Shown: piece by piece, positions 34,301 to 46,496 of the stretch
How the letters are laid out: each line of letters starts with the position of its first letter
How positions within the stretch are numbered: the stretch's first letter is position 1
Source: Tragulus kanchil
Taxonomy: Eukaryota; Chordata; Mammalia; Artiodactyla; Tragulidae
Assembly: GCA_022376925.1 (NCBI GenBank)
Contig: JAIOJX010000004.1
Span: 3,100,001-3,164,000, forward strand
DNA: 64,000 nt
Direction of reading: 5' to 3'
Program-made: the position numbers and the translations under genes
The notes under the pieces: generated by a model
What the model was told of the DNA's origin: nothing
Database searches by the model: none
Seen by the model: the letters and a program-made list of their open reading frames with translations, nothing else

Positions 34301-34975
34301 ACAGGTTACCACGTCCTCCTTGGTCCTCAGGCAGGGGTGGGGACTGAGGAGGGCAGGAACCCCCTTGCTGCACGGTAGGTGAGGTGGGACCATCACCAAG
34401 CTCCTGCCATGGCCAGGAACCAAGTCTGACCGAAGGGTCCAGCCTCAGTCACAACCCAGGGCTTCTTGGGTGGTCAGTCTGGGGTAGCGGGTTGGGGCCA
34501 GACTCCCTGCTTCTCATCCCTGTCTCTGTCCCTTCCTCTGAGCCCCACACCAGATTGGTAGCTTTGTTTCATGTGCCTCTATATTTAATAAGCAGGGCTG
34601 TGATGAGGTTTGGTGACCTCAAGGGCCCAAATGGACTGCCTGCTGCATCAGCCGTGCTTGAGTCATTTCTCAGGGATGGGGCTGGGCTCGTTTCCAGGAG
34701 TTGAATTTACCCTCTGGTTCTCTGCCTTCCTTTTCTCCTCCTCACCTCCCCAACACCCCACCCCACTCCTGCCAGCTCCATGTTAGAGTTTCCAAGTTCC
34801 TTGGCTTCAGGAGGTCATGGCCAAGTTAGAAAGTTACACCGTTGTTCATTTCCCAGGCCTCTCTGCACCCCACCTCAGCAGAGGCTCAGGCTCAGTGTTG
34901 GGGAGACCCCAAAGCTCATGAAACCCAAACCGTTGATAGGGATGCAGAGGAGAGACAAATAGGGGTAATCAGGGC
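34301..34975. other. Unannotated content of duplication 9
   Basis: No repeat family or exon recognised. A 199-codon plus frame at 35465-36064 exists only in the second copy because indels break it in the first. It has no recognisable domain and is not called. Confidence 0.4.
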
Positions 34976-36136
34976 CGCACTCCTACACTGCAGGCTTTTT
35001 TGTCCCCAGTGGATATGTGATCAGAGACAGAGAGGCATGGCCTCAGCTCAGTGATTCTTATGCTGCCCTATAGGTCACCAGCCCCTGAGAAAACGAGAAA
35101 ACTGAAGGCCTCCAGTCACCTGGTGGCTGCGGCCCCATAGCTCCAGCCAGTGGGGGTCTGGTTCTGGCTTTTCCCCTGCAGCCTTACTCTGGTCCCAGTA
35201 TTACGTAACTTGGCCATGTGAGCTCAAGCCCATTACGTCCATCCCTGAGACTCAGTTTCCTCATCTGTAAAATGGACTGAGTGGTGCCTGCCTGTCTTTA
35301 TGTGGTTGGACAGGATCAGTGAGATAGCTGTAGAGTGAGTGGCATAAAAGAGGCTCTACAAAATTGTGACTGTCATGGGCCACAGGTTACCACGTCCTCC
35401 TTGGTCCTCAGGCAGGGGTGGGGACTGAGGAGGGCAGGAACCCCCTTGCTGCACGGTAGGTGAGGTGGGACCATCACCAAGCTCCTGCCATGGCCAGGAA
35501 CCAAGTCTGACCGAAGGGTCCAGCCTCAGTCACAACCCAGGGCTTCTTGGGTGGTCAGTCTGGGGTAGCGGGTTGGGGCCAGACTCCCTGCTTCTCATCC
35601 CTGTCTCTGTCCCTTCCTCTGAGCCCCACACCAGATTGGTAGCTTTGTTTCATGTGCCTCTATATTTAATAAGCAGGGCTGTGATGAGGTTTGGTGACCT
35701 CAAGGGCCCAAATGGACTGCCTGCTGCATCAGCCGTGCTTGAGTCATTTCTCAGGGATGCGCGCTGGGCTCGTTTCCAGGAGTTGAATTTACCCTCTGGT
35801 TCTCTGCCTTCCTTTTCTCCTCCTCACTCCTCCCCAACACCCCACCCCACTCCTGCCAGCTCCATGTTAGAGTTTCCAAGTTCCTTGGCTTCAGGAGGTC
35901 ATGGCCAAGTTAGAAAGTTACACCGTTGTTCATTTCCCAGGCCTCTCTGCACCCCCACCTCAGCAGAGGCTCAGGCTCAGTGTTGGGGGAGACCCCAAAA
36001 GCTCATGACACCCACGCAGGCTTCTGCCTGGTGTGTGCATGTTGAAGATGCAGGCAGCATGTGATAGGGATGCAGAGGAGAGACAAATAGGGGTAATCAG
36101 GGCAGGCTCCATGGGAGAGGAGGCATGTGACTTGAC

Positions 36137-36364
36137 CATTTATTATTTTATTTTTGGCCTCACTGGGTCTTCAGTGTTGCACATGGGCTTTCTCTAGCTG
36201 CAGTCAGCAGCGTGGCTTCCCTTGTTACAGTGCACGGGCTCAATAATTGTGGCATATGGGCTTAGCTGATCCAGGGCATGTGGAATCTTCCCAGACCAGG
36301 GATTGAGCCTGTGTCCCCTGCATTGGAAGGTGGATTCTTCACCAATGGACCAGGAGGGAAGTCT
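36137..36364 (-). repeat. tRNA-Glu-derived SINE (CHR-type), first of three in a row
   Basis: 'ttattattttatttttggcc' tail, 'gctttctctagctgcag', 'cttcccagaccagggattg', 'attggaaggtggattcttc', ending 'ggaccaggagggaagtc'. Confidence 0.9.
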
Positions 36365-36491
36365 GAATTGGCCTTTTAAGGATGGTTTGAAGCATGTATA
36401 TGACTCAATGAAAATAAAAACTTTCAAAGAGCAAAGAAGGACATAACATAGAAAGTAGATATCCTCTAACATTCCTTATCCCCAGTCAACT

Positions 36492-36853
36492 ATTTTTTTT
36501 TAATTATTTTTTGAAATTTTATTTATTTTTGGCTGTTCCGGGTTTTCACTGCTGCCACAGGCTCTTCTCTAGTTGCAGGGAGTAGGGGCTGCTCTCTAGC
36601 TGAGGTGAGCAGGCTTCTTGTTGTGGTGACTTCTCTTGTTGTGGAACTCAGGCTCTAGGGCACACAGGCTTCAGTAGTTGTGGCACATGGGCTCAATAGT
36701 TGCAGCTCCGAGGCTCTAGAGCACAGGCTTGATAGTTGTGGCTCATGGGCTTAGTTGCTCTGCAGCATGTGAGATCTTCCCGGATCAGGGATTGAACCCA
36801 TGTCTCCTGCATTGGCAGATGAACTCTCTACCACTGAGCTGCCAGGGAAGCCT
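36492..36853 (-). repeat. tRNA-Glu-derived SINE (CHR-type), full length
   Basis: Complete body of about 360 bases. It has a long T/A tail, 'tttatttatttttggctg', four successive 'ggctct/ggctc' arms with 'agtagttgtggcacatgg', 'ggatcagggattgaaccc' and 'ctgagctgccagggaagcc'. The extra body arms make it the longest SINE here. Confidence 0.95.
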
Positions 36854-36864
36854 CCCAGTCAACT

Positions 36865-37139
36865 CTTTTTTTATTTTTTTTTTGGCCACTTCTATTGATC
36901 TTTCATTTATTTATTTCCATCCATCTTTATTCTTTGGTCTTTGTGGGCCTCCCATCGCAGCAGCCTTTCTCGTTGGAGAGCACCGGCTCTGGGCACACAC
37001 ACTCCAGAGCTCCGGCTAGGTGGTTGGACACATCAGTCCAGCCGCTCTGCGGCCTGTGGGATCTTCCCAGGCCAGGGATCAAACCAGCGCCCCTTGACTG
37101 AAAGACGGTGTCCTTACTCACTGGACCACCAGGGAAGGC
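36865..37139 (-). repeat. tRNA-Glu-derived SINE, second member of the distinct subfamily
   Basis: 'ggccacttctattgatc', 'catccatctttattctttgg', 'gtgggcctcccatcgcag', 'gagcaccggctctgggc', 'cttcccaggccagggatc', 'tggaccaccagggaagg'. Compare 23288-23540 and 47955-48217. Confidence 0.9.
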
Positions 37140-37497
37140 CCCCCCCCCCACCCCAGTCAACTCTTAATTCCTTCTTCCCCCAACCTCTCACCTCCCCTCC
37201 AACCCCTGGTGCTTTCTTTGTGTCCTTCTAAGAATAATCTATGAACCATCTGTCCATCTTCCTACCCATTCATCATTAAAAAAAAAAAAGAAAGAAACAC
37301 AATCATATAATGTCAACTTCCCCTTTATTTTTAACAGCCCAGCTTGACAGCCTTCCCATAGCAGTGCACGTGGGGGTGGCGGCTCTAGCTCATGGCCTGA
37401 GAACACTGCTGGTCCTTGCCTGGCTGGAAGGGCATGGGCAAGATGAGAAACCTCACAGTGTGTATGAAGAGCTTTGGCGGGGGGATGAGGGAAGCAG

Positions 37498-37655
37498 TAT
37501 GTCTGAGTGGTTAGGAGCACAGGCTTACTTTGGGGTTGAAGCCTAGTTCCAGCACTGTCTAGCTGTGTGACCTTGGGCCAGTTCCTTTACCCCTCTGAGT
37601 TTCAGTTTTCCCATCTTCCCAATGGAGCTAATGCTACCTCCCTTTGAGGTGTTTA
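37498..37655 (+). repeat. MIR SINE (second copy 38616-38773)
   Basis: 'gtctgagtggttaggagc', 'ctagctgtgtgaccttggg', 'ctctgagtttcagttttccc'. Among the best preserved MIRs of the window. Confidence 0.9.
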
Positions 37656-38255
37656 GGGACTTTCACTTCCCGCTCACCGAGGTATCCAGCCAATAAGAAC
37701 AGCTGCTTATTTCTGCTGTTGTCGAGGTGGTGTGTCCGATGGGGCGAGGGGCAGCTGACTTCTGACAGGTAGGGCCAGGCGCGTGGTGGGTGTATCTAGA
37801 GCGATGTTCAGAGAGAGGATCTGATTGATCTGAAGCTTAAAATAGCCAGGGAGTGCAAGAACAACAATAAATAAATGGATTCCGGATGCTTTCAAATCTT
37901 GGCATTTCCTGATCTCAGCTCATCTGGTCCAGACAGCTTCATCAGCGTTTACTGCCATGGCCAGCAACACCCGCCTCCCCTGGCCATAGCCCAAAGCTGC
38001 TTTCAAGAAAATCAGATCTAGAAACGTTCAGATCTCTGGCGCCAGGCCTGCAGGTCAGGGCTGGAGGTTGAGGATCAGGCAGCCCTGGGGTTTGTCCCAT
38101 GTGTGTAAAGAGAATTAAGGCCTAGGGGAAGAGATGAGCAGAAACGTGGGGCTTCCTAGGACAGGGGAGTGTGGTGAGATGGTTCCCAAGCAATGGGATT
38201 GTTCATTTACTCTTAGTGTTTATTAAGCATGTATTATGTGCTGGATGCCAGGAAT
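37656..38255. other. Unannotated content of duplication 10
   Basis: Contains a CCAAT-like 'ccagccaataagaac' with a nearby 'cagctg' E-box at 37687-37704. No repeat family or exon recognised. The content returns at 38774-39373. Confidence 0.35.
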
Positions 38256-39377
38256 TTAAAGTGTTTATGCATCACCCCCCCAACTCTTAATTCCTTCTTC
38301 CCCAACCTCTCACCTCCCCTCCAACCCCTGGTGCTTTCTTTGTGTCCTTCTAAGAATAATCTATGAACCATCTGTCCATCTTCCTACCCATTCATCATTA
38401 AAAAAAAAAAAGAAACACAATCATATAATGTCAACTTCCCCTTTATTTTTAACAGCCCAGCTTGACAGCCTTCCCATAGCAGTGCACGTGGGGGTGGCGG
38501 CTCTAGCTCATGGCCTGAGAACACTGCTGGTCCTTGCCTGGCTGGAAGGGCATGGGCAAGATGAGAAACCTCACAGTGTGTATGAAGAGCTTTGGCGGGG
38601 GGATGAGGGAAGCAGTATGTCTGAGTGGTTAGGAGCACAGGCTTACTTTGGGGTTGAAGCCTAGTTCCAGCACTGTCTAGCTGTGTGACCTTGGGCCAGT
38701 TCCTTTACCCCTCTGAGTTTCAGTTTTCCCATCTTCCCAATGGAGCTAATGCTACCTCCCTTTGAGGTGTTTAGGGACTTTCACTTCCCGCTCACCGAGG
38801 TATCCAGCCAATAAGAACAGCTGCTTATTTCTGCTGTTGTCGAGGTGGTGTGTCCGATGGGGCGAGGGGCAGCTGACTTCTGACAGGTAGGGCCAGGCGC
38901 GTGGTGGGTGTATCTAGAGCGATGTTCAGAGAGAGGATCTGATTGATCTGAAGCTTAAAATAGCCAGGGAGTGCAAGAACAACAATAAATAAATGGATTC
39001 CGGATGCTTTCAAATCTTGGCATTTCCTGATCTCAGCTCATCTGGTCCAGACAGCTTCATCAGCGTTTACTGCCATGGCCAGCAACACCCGCCTCCCCTG
39101 GCCATAGCCCAAAGCTGCTTTCAAGAAAATCAGATCTAGAAACGTTCAGATCTCTGGCGCCAGGCCTGCAGGTCAGGGCTGGAGGTTGAGGATCAGGCAG
39201 CCCTGGGGTTTGTCCCATGTGTGTAAAGAGAATTAAGGCCTAGGGGAAGAGATGAGCAGAAACGTGGGGCTTCCTAGGACAGGGGAGTGTGGTGAGATGG
39301 TTCCCAAGCAATGGGATTGTTCATTTACTCTTAGTGTTTATTAAGCATGTATTATGTGCTGGATGCCAGGAATACAT

Positions 39378-39590
39378 TGGTGGTTTAGTCATTAAGTCAT
39401 TTCCAATTCTTGCAATCCCATGGACTGTAGCCAGCCAAGCTCCTCTGTCCATGGGATTTCCCAGGCGAGAACATTGGAGTGAGTTGCCATTTCTTTCTCC
39501 AGGGAATCTTCCTGACTTAGAGATCCAACTCACGTCTCCTGCATTTCAGGTAGATTTTTTTAACCTACTGAGCCACCAGGGCAGCCAAAG
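39378..39590 (-). repeat. Bov-tA SINE (eroded second copy 40468-40677)
   Basis: 'ggtttagtcattaagtc' (diverged end), 'gcaatcccatggactgtagc', 'caagctcctctgtccatgg', 'ggcgagaacattggagtg', 'cctactgagccaccagggc'. Confidence 0.9.
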
Positions 39591-39699
39591 GGTACCTTGG
39601 TGAGCACTAATAAAATGCCTGTGCAAGGAAATGTTTAATTACCAACTGTGATAAGCTCTGAAGGCTCAGGACCTCCAGAAGGCTGGAAAAGGATGCCAC

Positions 39700-40130
39700 T
39701 GGGCTCCTTGTGAGGCCTTGGCTTAAGGAAACCTTCCTCAGGAGGTAAAGAGAGAAGAGTCCATACAAGATAACTCGACAGAGCATCTGTAGTGGGAGGA
39801 TATTCCAGGCAGAGGGAAGGTCTTATGGGAGAGAGATTCTGGAAAGTGCCAGCATTGGAGAGAAGGCCAGTGGGGCTGAAAGTTGGGTAGACGGTGGGTT
39901 AATGCTAGGAAATGCTTTTGGACAGGTGAACAGAAGCTAGGTTGCACAGAATGTTACAGGCCTCACGATGGGCTTTGGTCTTTATCTGGGAGGAATCGGA
40001 GACAAGCAAGGTCTTGAACAAGGTCCAGTAGGGTCGGATCTGCATCTTGAGAACTTGGCTATGGCTGCCCCGTGCCCAGCAGCTTGGAGCGGGCTGGAGT
40101 GGAAGCAGGAAGCCATGACTGTCAGTAAGT
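39700..40130. repeat. Ancient mammalian interspersed repeat (second copy 40789-41219)
   Basis: 'taaggaaaccttcctcagg', 'atattccaggcagaggg', 'gttgcacagaatgttac' and 'ggctttggtctttatctgg' follow the same old repeat type as 29500-30130. Family not certain. Confidence 0.5.
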
Positions 40131-41369
40131 TGTGAGTTGATGGAGGTGTAGACTGGGTCAGTCTGAGCTGGAGAGGTTAACACAGTTGATGGGGTGGGGA
40201 GGACGTTCTGGAAGCCCAAAGGGCTGCATCTCTTCCAGCAGTTGCTTCAGGCCTCCTGTGTAATAATCTCAGAAATGGCCAGTATCTTTCTAGCACTCAC
40301 TATCTGCCCAGCACAGTGCAAGCCCTTCCCACTAAATCTTCATAAGATCCCCACGGCTGTTATTACTGTCCCCACTGTACTGAGGCATGTGGTGAGATGG
40401 TTCCCAAGCAATGGGATTGTTCATTTACTCTTAGTGTTTATTAAGCATGTATTATGTGCTGGATCAGATCGGTGGTTTAGTCATTAAGTCATTTCAATTC
40501 TTGCAATCCCATGGACTGTACCCAAAAGCTCCTCTGTCCATGGGATATTCCAGGCGAGAACATTGGAGTGAGTTGCCATTTCTTTCTCCAGGGAATCTTC
40601 CTGACTTAGAGATCCAACTCACGTCTCCTGCATTTCAGGTAGATTTTTTTAACCTACTGAGCCACCAGGGCAGCCAAAGGGTACCTTGGTGAGCACTAAT
40701 AAAATGCCTGTGCAAGGAAATGTTTAATTACCAACTGTGATAAGCTCTGAAGGCTCAGGACCTCCAGAAGGCTGGAAAAGGATGCCACTGGGCTCCTTGT
40801 GAGGCCTTGGCTTAAGGAAACCTTCCTCAGGAGGTAAAGAGAGAAGAGTCCATACAAGATAACTCGACAGAGCATCTGTAGTGGGAGGATATTCCAGGCA
40901 GAGGGAAGGTCTTATGGGAGAGAGATTCTGGAAAGTGCCAGCATTGGAGAGAAGGCCAGTGGGGCTGAAAGTTGGGTAGACGGTGGGTTAATGCTAGGAA
41001 ATGCTTTTGGACAGGTGAACAGAAGCTAGGTTGCACAGAATGTTACAGGCCTCACGATGGGCTTTGGTCTTTATCTGGGAGGAATCGGAGACAAGCAAGG
41101 TCTTGAACAAGGTCCAGTAGGGTCGGATCTGCATCTTGAGAACTTGGCTATGGCTGCCCCGTGCCCAGCAGCTTGGAGCGGGCTGGAGTGGAAGCAGGAA
41201 GCCATGACTGTCAGTAAGTTGTGAGTTGATGGAGGTGTAGACTGGGTCAGTCTGAGCTGGAGAGGTTAACACAGTTGATGGGGTGGGGAGGACGTTCTGG
41301 AAGCCCAAAGGGCTGCATCTCTTCCAGCAGTTGCTTCAGGCCTCCTGTGTAATAATCTCAGAAATGGCC

Positions 41370-41520
41370 AGTATCTTTCTAGCACTCACTATCTGCCCAG
41401 CACAGTGCAAGCCCTTCCCACTAAATCTTCATAAGATCCCCACGGCTGTTATTACTGTCCCCACTGTACTGAGGCCCAGAGAGGTTAAATCACTCAGCCA
41501 AAAATCACACAGCTCAGCCC
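41370..41520 (-). repeat. MIR SINE (truncated first copy 40280-40386)
   Basis: 'agcactcactatctgccc', 'ttcataagatccccacgg', 'tactgaggcccagagagg', 'aaaatcacacagctc'. In the first copy the element stops at 'tactgaggc' because the duplication joins there. Confidence 0.8.
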
Positions 41521-42009
41521 GCTATTGTCCAGCTCCTCTGGGCTAATGGCCCCTTGGATTGGTGTCCCTCAGCCAAGTTTGATCGTTCTTGGAGGCTCAG
41601 CCTGAGCCTCCGACTTCTGTCTGGTTGCACCAGTGACCCTCGGCCTCGTGTCCACCCAGGCCATGAGAACTGGTTCAGAGCTGGGCTGGAGAGGCTGTGT
41701 GTGACCTGAGAGGACAAGCTCCACGGCCCACGCCCCTCCCTCCCCAGCCCTTTAGCCTCTGGCGTGAGCTGAAATGGCTGTGTCTCTGGGTCTCGCATGT
41801 CGCCTCCCTCTTGGGGATTCAGATGCTCTCTGCCCCTTGTCTTTATTTTGCTTCCTCATTTCCTCTGCCCTCCTCCTTTCTCCCTTTGTTCCCACCCTTT
41901 CCCCATCTGTTGCTGCCCCATGGGGGTCTTTTCCTTGCCTCCCAGATGTGCAGGCGGGACTTGTAATGGAAACAGAGGCCTTCTTCCTTCCAGCTTCTCA
42001 GGAAGGAGA

Positions 42010-42180
42010 GGAACTAGCATTTGGGCAGCTGTTACCTGCTGGGCACGGGGCTAGGCTGTTGGCACACATGGTCTTGTGTAACACTAGAAGCTGTCCCGTG
42101 AGGCATACCCATTGTTATCTCTCCTCTACAGCTGCAGACGCTAGGGCTCCAAGGATTTAGGTGCAGAACCGAAGGTCACA
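42010..42180 (-). repeat. MIR SINE (second copy 43060-43230)
   Basis: 'actagcatttgggcagctg', 'ctgggcacggggctaggc', 'cccattgttatctctcc', 'gtgcagaaccgaaggtcac'. Confidence 0.65.
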
Positions 42181-42199
42181 TGTTACAATTGGTCTTTCA

Positions 42200-42370
42200 A
42201 TTTAAACTTCTTTGTTTCCCACACTTTAGTGGGCCTATGACTCAACCTAGGGATCTTATTAAAATGCAGATTCTAATTCAGGAGGTGTTAGGATTCAGCA
42301 TGAGATTCTGCAGAACTGAACAAGCCCCAGACCTGGCCAGTGCTGCTGGTCCATGGACCACACTTGAGTG
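42200..42370 (+). mobile_element. MER5A-type hAT-Charlie fragment (second copy 43250-43420)
   Basis: 'cttattaaaatgcagattc', 'taattcaggaggtgttagg', 'atgagattctgcagaac', 'ggtccatggaccacacttg'. Non-coding remnant. Confidence 0.7.
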
Positions 42371-42596
42371 AGGGGCAGAGTGAGGGTTTCCATGTGTTTC
42401 TCCCATGATGCCTTGGCCGACACACCCCATGGGACGCATCCCGCAGTGGTCATCACCTCCATCTCCACCACCTTTCCCCCTGGGTGGGAATTGCTGATGG
42501 GGCAACTGAGGCTTTCCTGCCGTGCCCAGGACGTCACAGACTGACCCTGCATGTCCCAAAGCCCAGATGACTGACCAGTCTCCAAGCTTAGCTAGT

Positions 42597-42836
42597 TTTA
42601 GAATATAGGGAAACTGAGGCTCAGAAAGGTGGAGGGATTGGTCCAAGTTCCCATGCTATGAGTGCAGGGAGCTCAAGGTTGCAGCTCCCAATCCATCATG
42701 TTTTTGCTTCAATTGAGTCAGAGATCTGGGAGTTCTAGACCTGTTCCTCTCTTTAACTTGCTCTGTGACTTTTAGGCAAGTTACTTCCCCTCTCTGAACC
42801 TCAGCTTCCCCAAAGCCCTGTTGTGAGGATCAAATC
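42597..42836. repeat. Two abutting MIR fragments in opposite orientation (copies at 43647-43886 and 44770-45010)
   Basis: Minus-type part 42597-42665 ('gaaactgaggctcagaaagg', 'gtccaagttcccatgc') is followed by a plus-type part 42740-42836 ('gctctgtgacttttaggc', 'tctgaacctcagcttccc'). Present three times because duplications 12 and 13 overlap here. Confidence 0.75.
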
Positions 42837-43554
42837 TGACAGGCCTTTCCCCGCCCCCTCTTGGGGATTCAGATGCTCTCTGCCCCTTGTCTTTATTTTG
42901 CTTCCTCATTTCCTCTGCCCTCCTCCTTTCTCCCTTTGTTCCCACCCTTTCCCCATCTGTTGCTGCCCCATGGGGGTCTTTTCCTTGCCTCCCAGATGTG
43001 CAGGCGGGACTTGTAATGGAAACAGAGGCCTTCTTCCTTCCAGCTTCTCAGGAAGGAGAGGAACTAGCATTTGGGCAGCTGTTACCTGCTGGGCACGGGG
43101 CTAGGCTGTTGGCACACATGGTCTTGTGTAACACTAGAAGCTGTCCCGTGAGGCATACCCATTGTTATCTCTCCTCTACAGCTGCAGACGCTAGGGCTCC
43201 AAGGATTTAGGTGCAGAACCGAAGGTCACATGTTACAATTGGTCTTTCAATTTAAACTTCTTTGTTTCCCACACTTTAGTGGGCCTATGACTCAACCTAG
43301 GGATCTTATTAAAATGCAGATTCTAATTCAGGAGGTGTTAGGATTCAGCATGAGATTCTGCAGAACTGAACAAGCCCCAGACCTGGCCAGTGCTGCTGGT
43401 CCATGGACCACACTTGAGTGAGGGGCAGAGTGAGGGTTTCCATGTGTTTCTCCCATGATGCCTTGGCCGACACACCCCATGGGACGCATCCCGCAGTGGT
43501 CATCACCTCCATCTCCACCACCTTTCCCCCTGGGTGGGAATTGCTGATGGGGCA

Positions 43555-45804
43555 ACTGAGGCTTTCCTGCCGTGCCCAGGACGTCACAGACTGACCCTGC
43601 ATGTCCCAAAGCCCAGATGACTGACCAGTCTCCAAGCTTAGCTAGTTTTAGAATATAGGGAAACTGAGGCTCAGAAAGGTGGAGGGATTGGTCCAAGTTC
43701 CCATGCTATGAGTGCAGGGAGCTCAAGGTTGCAGCTCCCAATCCATCATGTTTTTGCTTCAATTGAGTCAGAGATCTGGGAGTTCTAGACCTGTTCCTCT
43801 CTTTAACTTGCTCTGTGACTTTTAGGCAAGTTACTTCCCCTCTCTGAACCTCAGCTTCCCCAAAGCCCTGTTGTGAGGATCAAATGTCTAGTTTACAGGC
43901 ATAAAGGACTTGTATGAGCCCCAAGATCCCTCATCCTGACAGAGTGGGAGGAACACAGTGGGTCACAGAAGTGGGTTTCCGTGAAAGGGCTCCCTGATCT
44001 CTCTTGGAGAGCCCCCAGTCCCTGCCTGTTTCCCTGTAGGCTGGGTGGTAACCAGGCGTTGTTCCATGGCACCCTTACCTAGCCTGGGTATCTGTTACTC
44101 CACCGTGAGGTCCTGGCTCTGGTTGGGGAGCTCGTGGCAGTATCACCCTGTTATGTAAGAAGGGAATGGAAAGGCATGCGTTACTCGACAAAAATTCACT
44201 GTACACACCGCTGAACACACTTCCACGTGAGGCAGGTTCACCTGTGGCTTGGAGGAACAGTGCCTCGGGCATGGGGCATGTGGGTGAGAGGGCCCTCACT
44301 GACCGTGTGACCAGGAGGGCCTGCTGGGGCCGGGGAGAATCTGTTTCCCACCAGCTTTATCTGGGAGCCCGTGGGTCTGGGTTTCTCATCATCTGACCAC
44401 TGTGAAGTATATTTCCTTAAGGGAACAAATAGATGCAGGAGGACCTACCCTCCCCGCAGGAAAGGCGGGTGTGTGGGAGGGAGGCGAAGCAGGCCTTCCA
44501 GCAGCGTGAGGCAGAGGAGCCTGAACTGACTTGGGAAAGCAGAGCTCTGCTCCCCCGGCCCACCTCCACCCACCCCACAAAGATCTAGGGAGCACCTGCT
44601 CTGTGCCAGACACTGTTCCAGGCACAGGGGACAAGCCAGGACCAGAGCTCTTGTGCAGCTGGTATTCAGGAGGGGCACACTGAGCTTTCCTGCCGTGCCC
44701 AGGACGTCACAGACTGACCCTGCATGTCCCAAAGCCCAGATGACTGACCAGTCTCCAAGCTTAGCTAGTTTTAGAATATAGGGAAACTGAGGCTCAGAAA
44801 GGTGGAGGGATTGGTCCAAGTTCCCATGCTATGAGTGCAGGGAGCTCAAGGTTGCAGCTCCCAATCCATCATGTTTTTGCTTCAATTGAGTCAGAGATCT
44901 GGGAGTTCTAGACCTGTTCCTCTCTTTAACTTGCTCTGTGACTTTTAGGCAAGTTACTTCCCCTCTCTGAACCTCAGCTTCCCCAAAGCCCTGTTGTGAG
45001 GATCAAATGTCTAGTTTACAGGCATAAAGGACTTGTATGAGCCCCAAGATCCCTCATCCTGACAGAGTGGGAGGAACACAGTGGGTCACAGAAGTGGGTT
45101 TCCGTGAAAGGGCTCCCTGATCTCTCTTGGAGAGCCCCCAGTCCCTGCCTGTTTCCCTGTAGGCTGGGTGGTAACCAGGCGTTGTTCCATGGCACCCCTT
45201 ACCTAGCCTGGGTATCTGTTACTCCACCGTGAGGTCCTGGCTCTGGTTGGGGAGCTCGTGGCAGTATCACCCTGTTATGTAAGAAGGGAATGGAAAGGCA
45301 TGCGTTACTCGACAAAAATTCACTGTACACACCGCTGAACACACTTCCACGTGAGGCAGGTTCACCTGTGGCTTGGAGGAACAGTGCCTCGGGCATGGGG
45401 CATGTGGGTGAGAGGGCCCTCACTGACCGTGTGACCAGGGAGGACCTGCTGGGGCCGGGGAGAATCTGTTTCCCACCAGCTTTATCTGGGAGCCCGTGGG
45501 TCTGGGTTTCTCATCATCTGACCACTGTGAAGTATATTTCCTTAAGGGAACAAATAGATGCAGGAGGACCTACCCTCCCCGCAGGAAAGGCGGGTGTGTG
45601 GGAGGGAGGCGAAGCAGGCCTTCCAGCAGCGTGAGGCAGAGGAGCCTGAACTGACTTGGGAAAGCAGAGCTCTGCTCCCCCGGCCCACCTCCACCCACCC
45701 CACAAAGATCTAGGGAGCACCTGCTCTGTGCCAGACACTGTTCCAGGCACAGGGGACAAGCCAGGACCAGAGCTCTTGTGCAGCTGGTATTCAGGAGGGG
45801 CACA
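43555..45804. repeat. Direct duplication 13
   Basis: Copy A 43555-44679 and copy B 44679-45804, offset 1,124-1,125, joined at 'gggcacactgag' without filler. Small indels fall towards the end of A ('accaggagggcctgc' against 'accagggaggacctgc') and at the start of B ('actgagctttcc' against 'actgaggctttcc'). Confidence 0.97.
43886..44679. other. Unannotated content of duplication 13
   Basis: Apart from an old repeat trace at 44585-44680 ('gagcacctgctctgtgcc'), nothing was recognised. The content returns at 45011-45804. Confidence 0.4.
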
Positions 45805-46496
45805 GACAGTCCCTGGCTTCATGCTGTGGATAGCACAGGGGTTGGGGGTTGGGGAAGACCTCTTTCACTGAGACCCAACGCTGGATAAGTCACCTGGGAC
45901 CAGGCAGGACAGAGGTGTCGCAGATGGAGAGCCCACGCCGAGAGGGTTTTGTTTCAGAAGAAGGCCACTGTGTCTGCAGCATGGGGAGGGTGAGTTTCAG
46001 CCCCTAGTCTCGGCTGGGCCTCCAGCTCCCTGGGGATGGCCGGCGAGCCCCAGCTTTGGCGCTACCTTCTGTAATCAACCCAGCACCTTCTTACCTGGGC
46101 TTCCTGAGCCCATACAGACTCTCCAGCATTCACAGTCTGCTTGGCAAAGTCATGTTATCGCCCTGAGTCTCATCATCTGTAACATGGGAAATACCCGCTT
46201 TGCTGGTAGAGATACCATCTACTTGGGAAATGGCTTCTTAGTCTGAGGATTCTAATGAACCCTGTAAAGCCTAACTGCTGAGCAAATAGCATGTACGAAT
46301 AGTAGGTATGAGTGCGTGGGTACGGGAAAATATAAAACTCACATGCAAAATATAATGTCATCGTATTTCTAGTATGGAAGAAACAGAAATTTGGCTTATG
46401 TATTTGGTTTTTGCCAAGGTCCTAATGTTGAAGTCACTCAGGTTAAATAAGAGTAGGATGCATTGCCACCGCAGTTTTTAGTTAATAAAAATCTGT
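45805..46496. other. Unannotated single-copy stretch
   Basis: A weak MIR-like phrase occurs near 46160-46190 ('gagtctcatcatctgtaac'). No exon recognised. Confidence 0.4.

Larger units (their letters stand above)
33897..36103. repeat. Direct duplication 9
   Basis: Copy A 33897-34975 and copy B 34979-36103, offset 1,081-1,082 at the start. Errors build up towards the end of A: single-base losses from about 34676, then about 45 bases missing near 34925-34940 ('catgaaacccaaaccg' against B's longer text). The start of B lacks several bases in the SINE end. It chains with duplication 8, so 32803-33016 occurs three times. Confidence 0.97.
37158..39373. repeat. Direct duplication 10
   Basis: Copy A 37158-38255 and copy B 38281-39373, offset 1,123 then 1,118. 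The change is caused by a shorter A/G-run near the start of B ('aaagaaac' against 'aaagaaagaaac'). Filler lies at 38256-38280 and ends in a C run. Confidence 0.97.
39290..41475. repeat. Direct duplication 11
   Basis: Copy A 39290-40386 and copy B 40388-41475, offset 1,100 then 1,089. Copy B is eroded in its first 150 bases ('gctggatcagatcggtgg' against 'gctggatgccaggaataca'; 'gtacccaaaagctcc' against 'gtagccagccaagctcc'). Its first 84 bases are also the end of duplication 10, so they occur three times (38172-38255, 39290-39373, 40390-40465). Confidence 0.97.
41806..43885. repeat. Direct duplication 12
   Basis: Copy A 41806-42835 and copy B 42856-43885. The two 1,030-base copies keep a constant offset of 1,050, with 20 filler bases (42836-42855). 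This is the shortest and cleanest unit. Confidence 0.97.
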
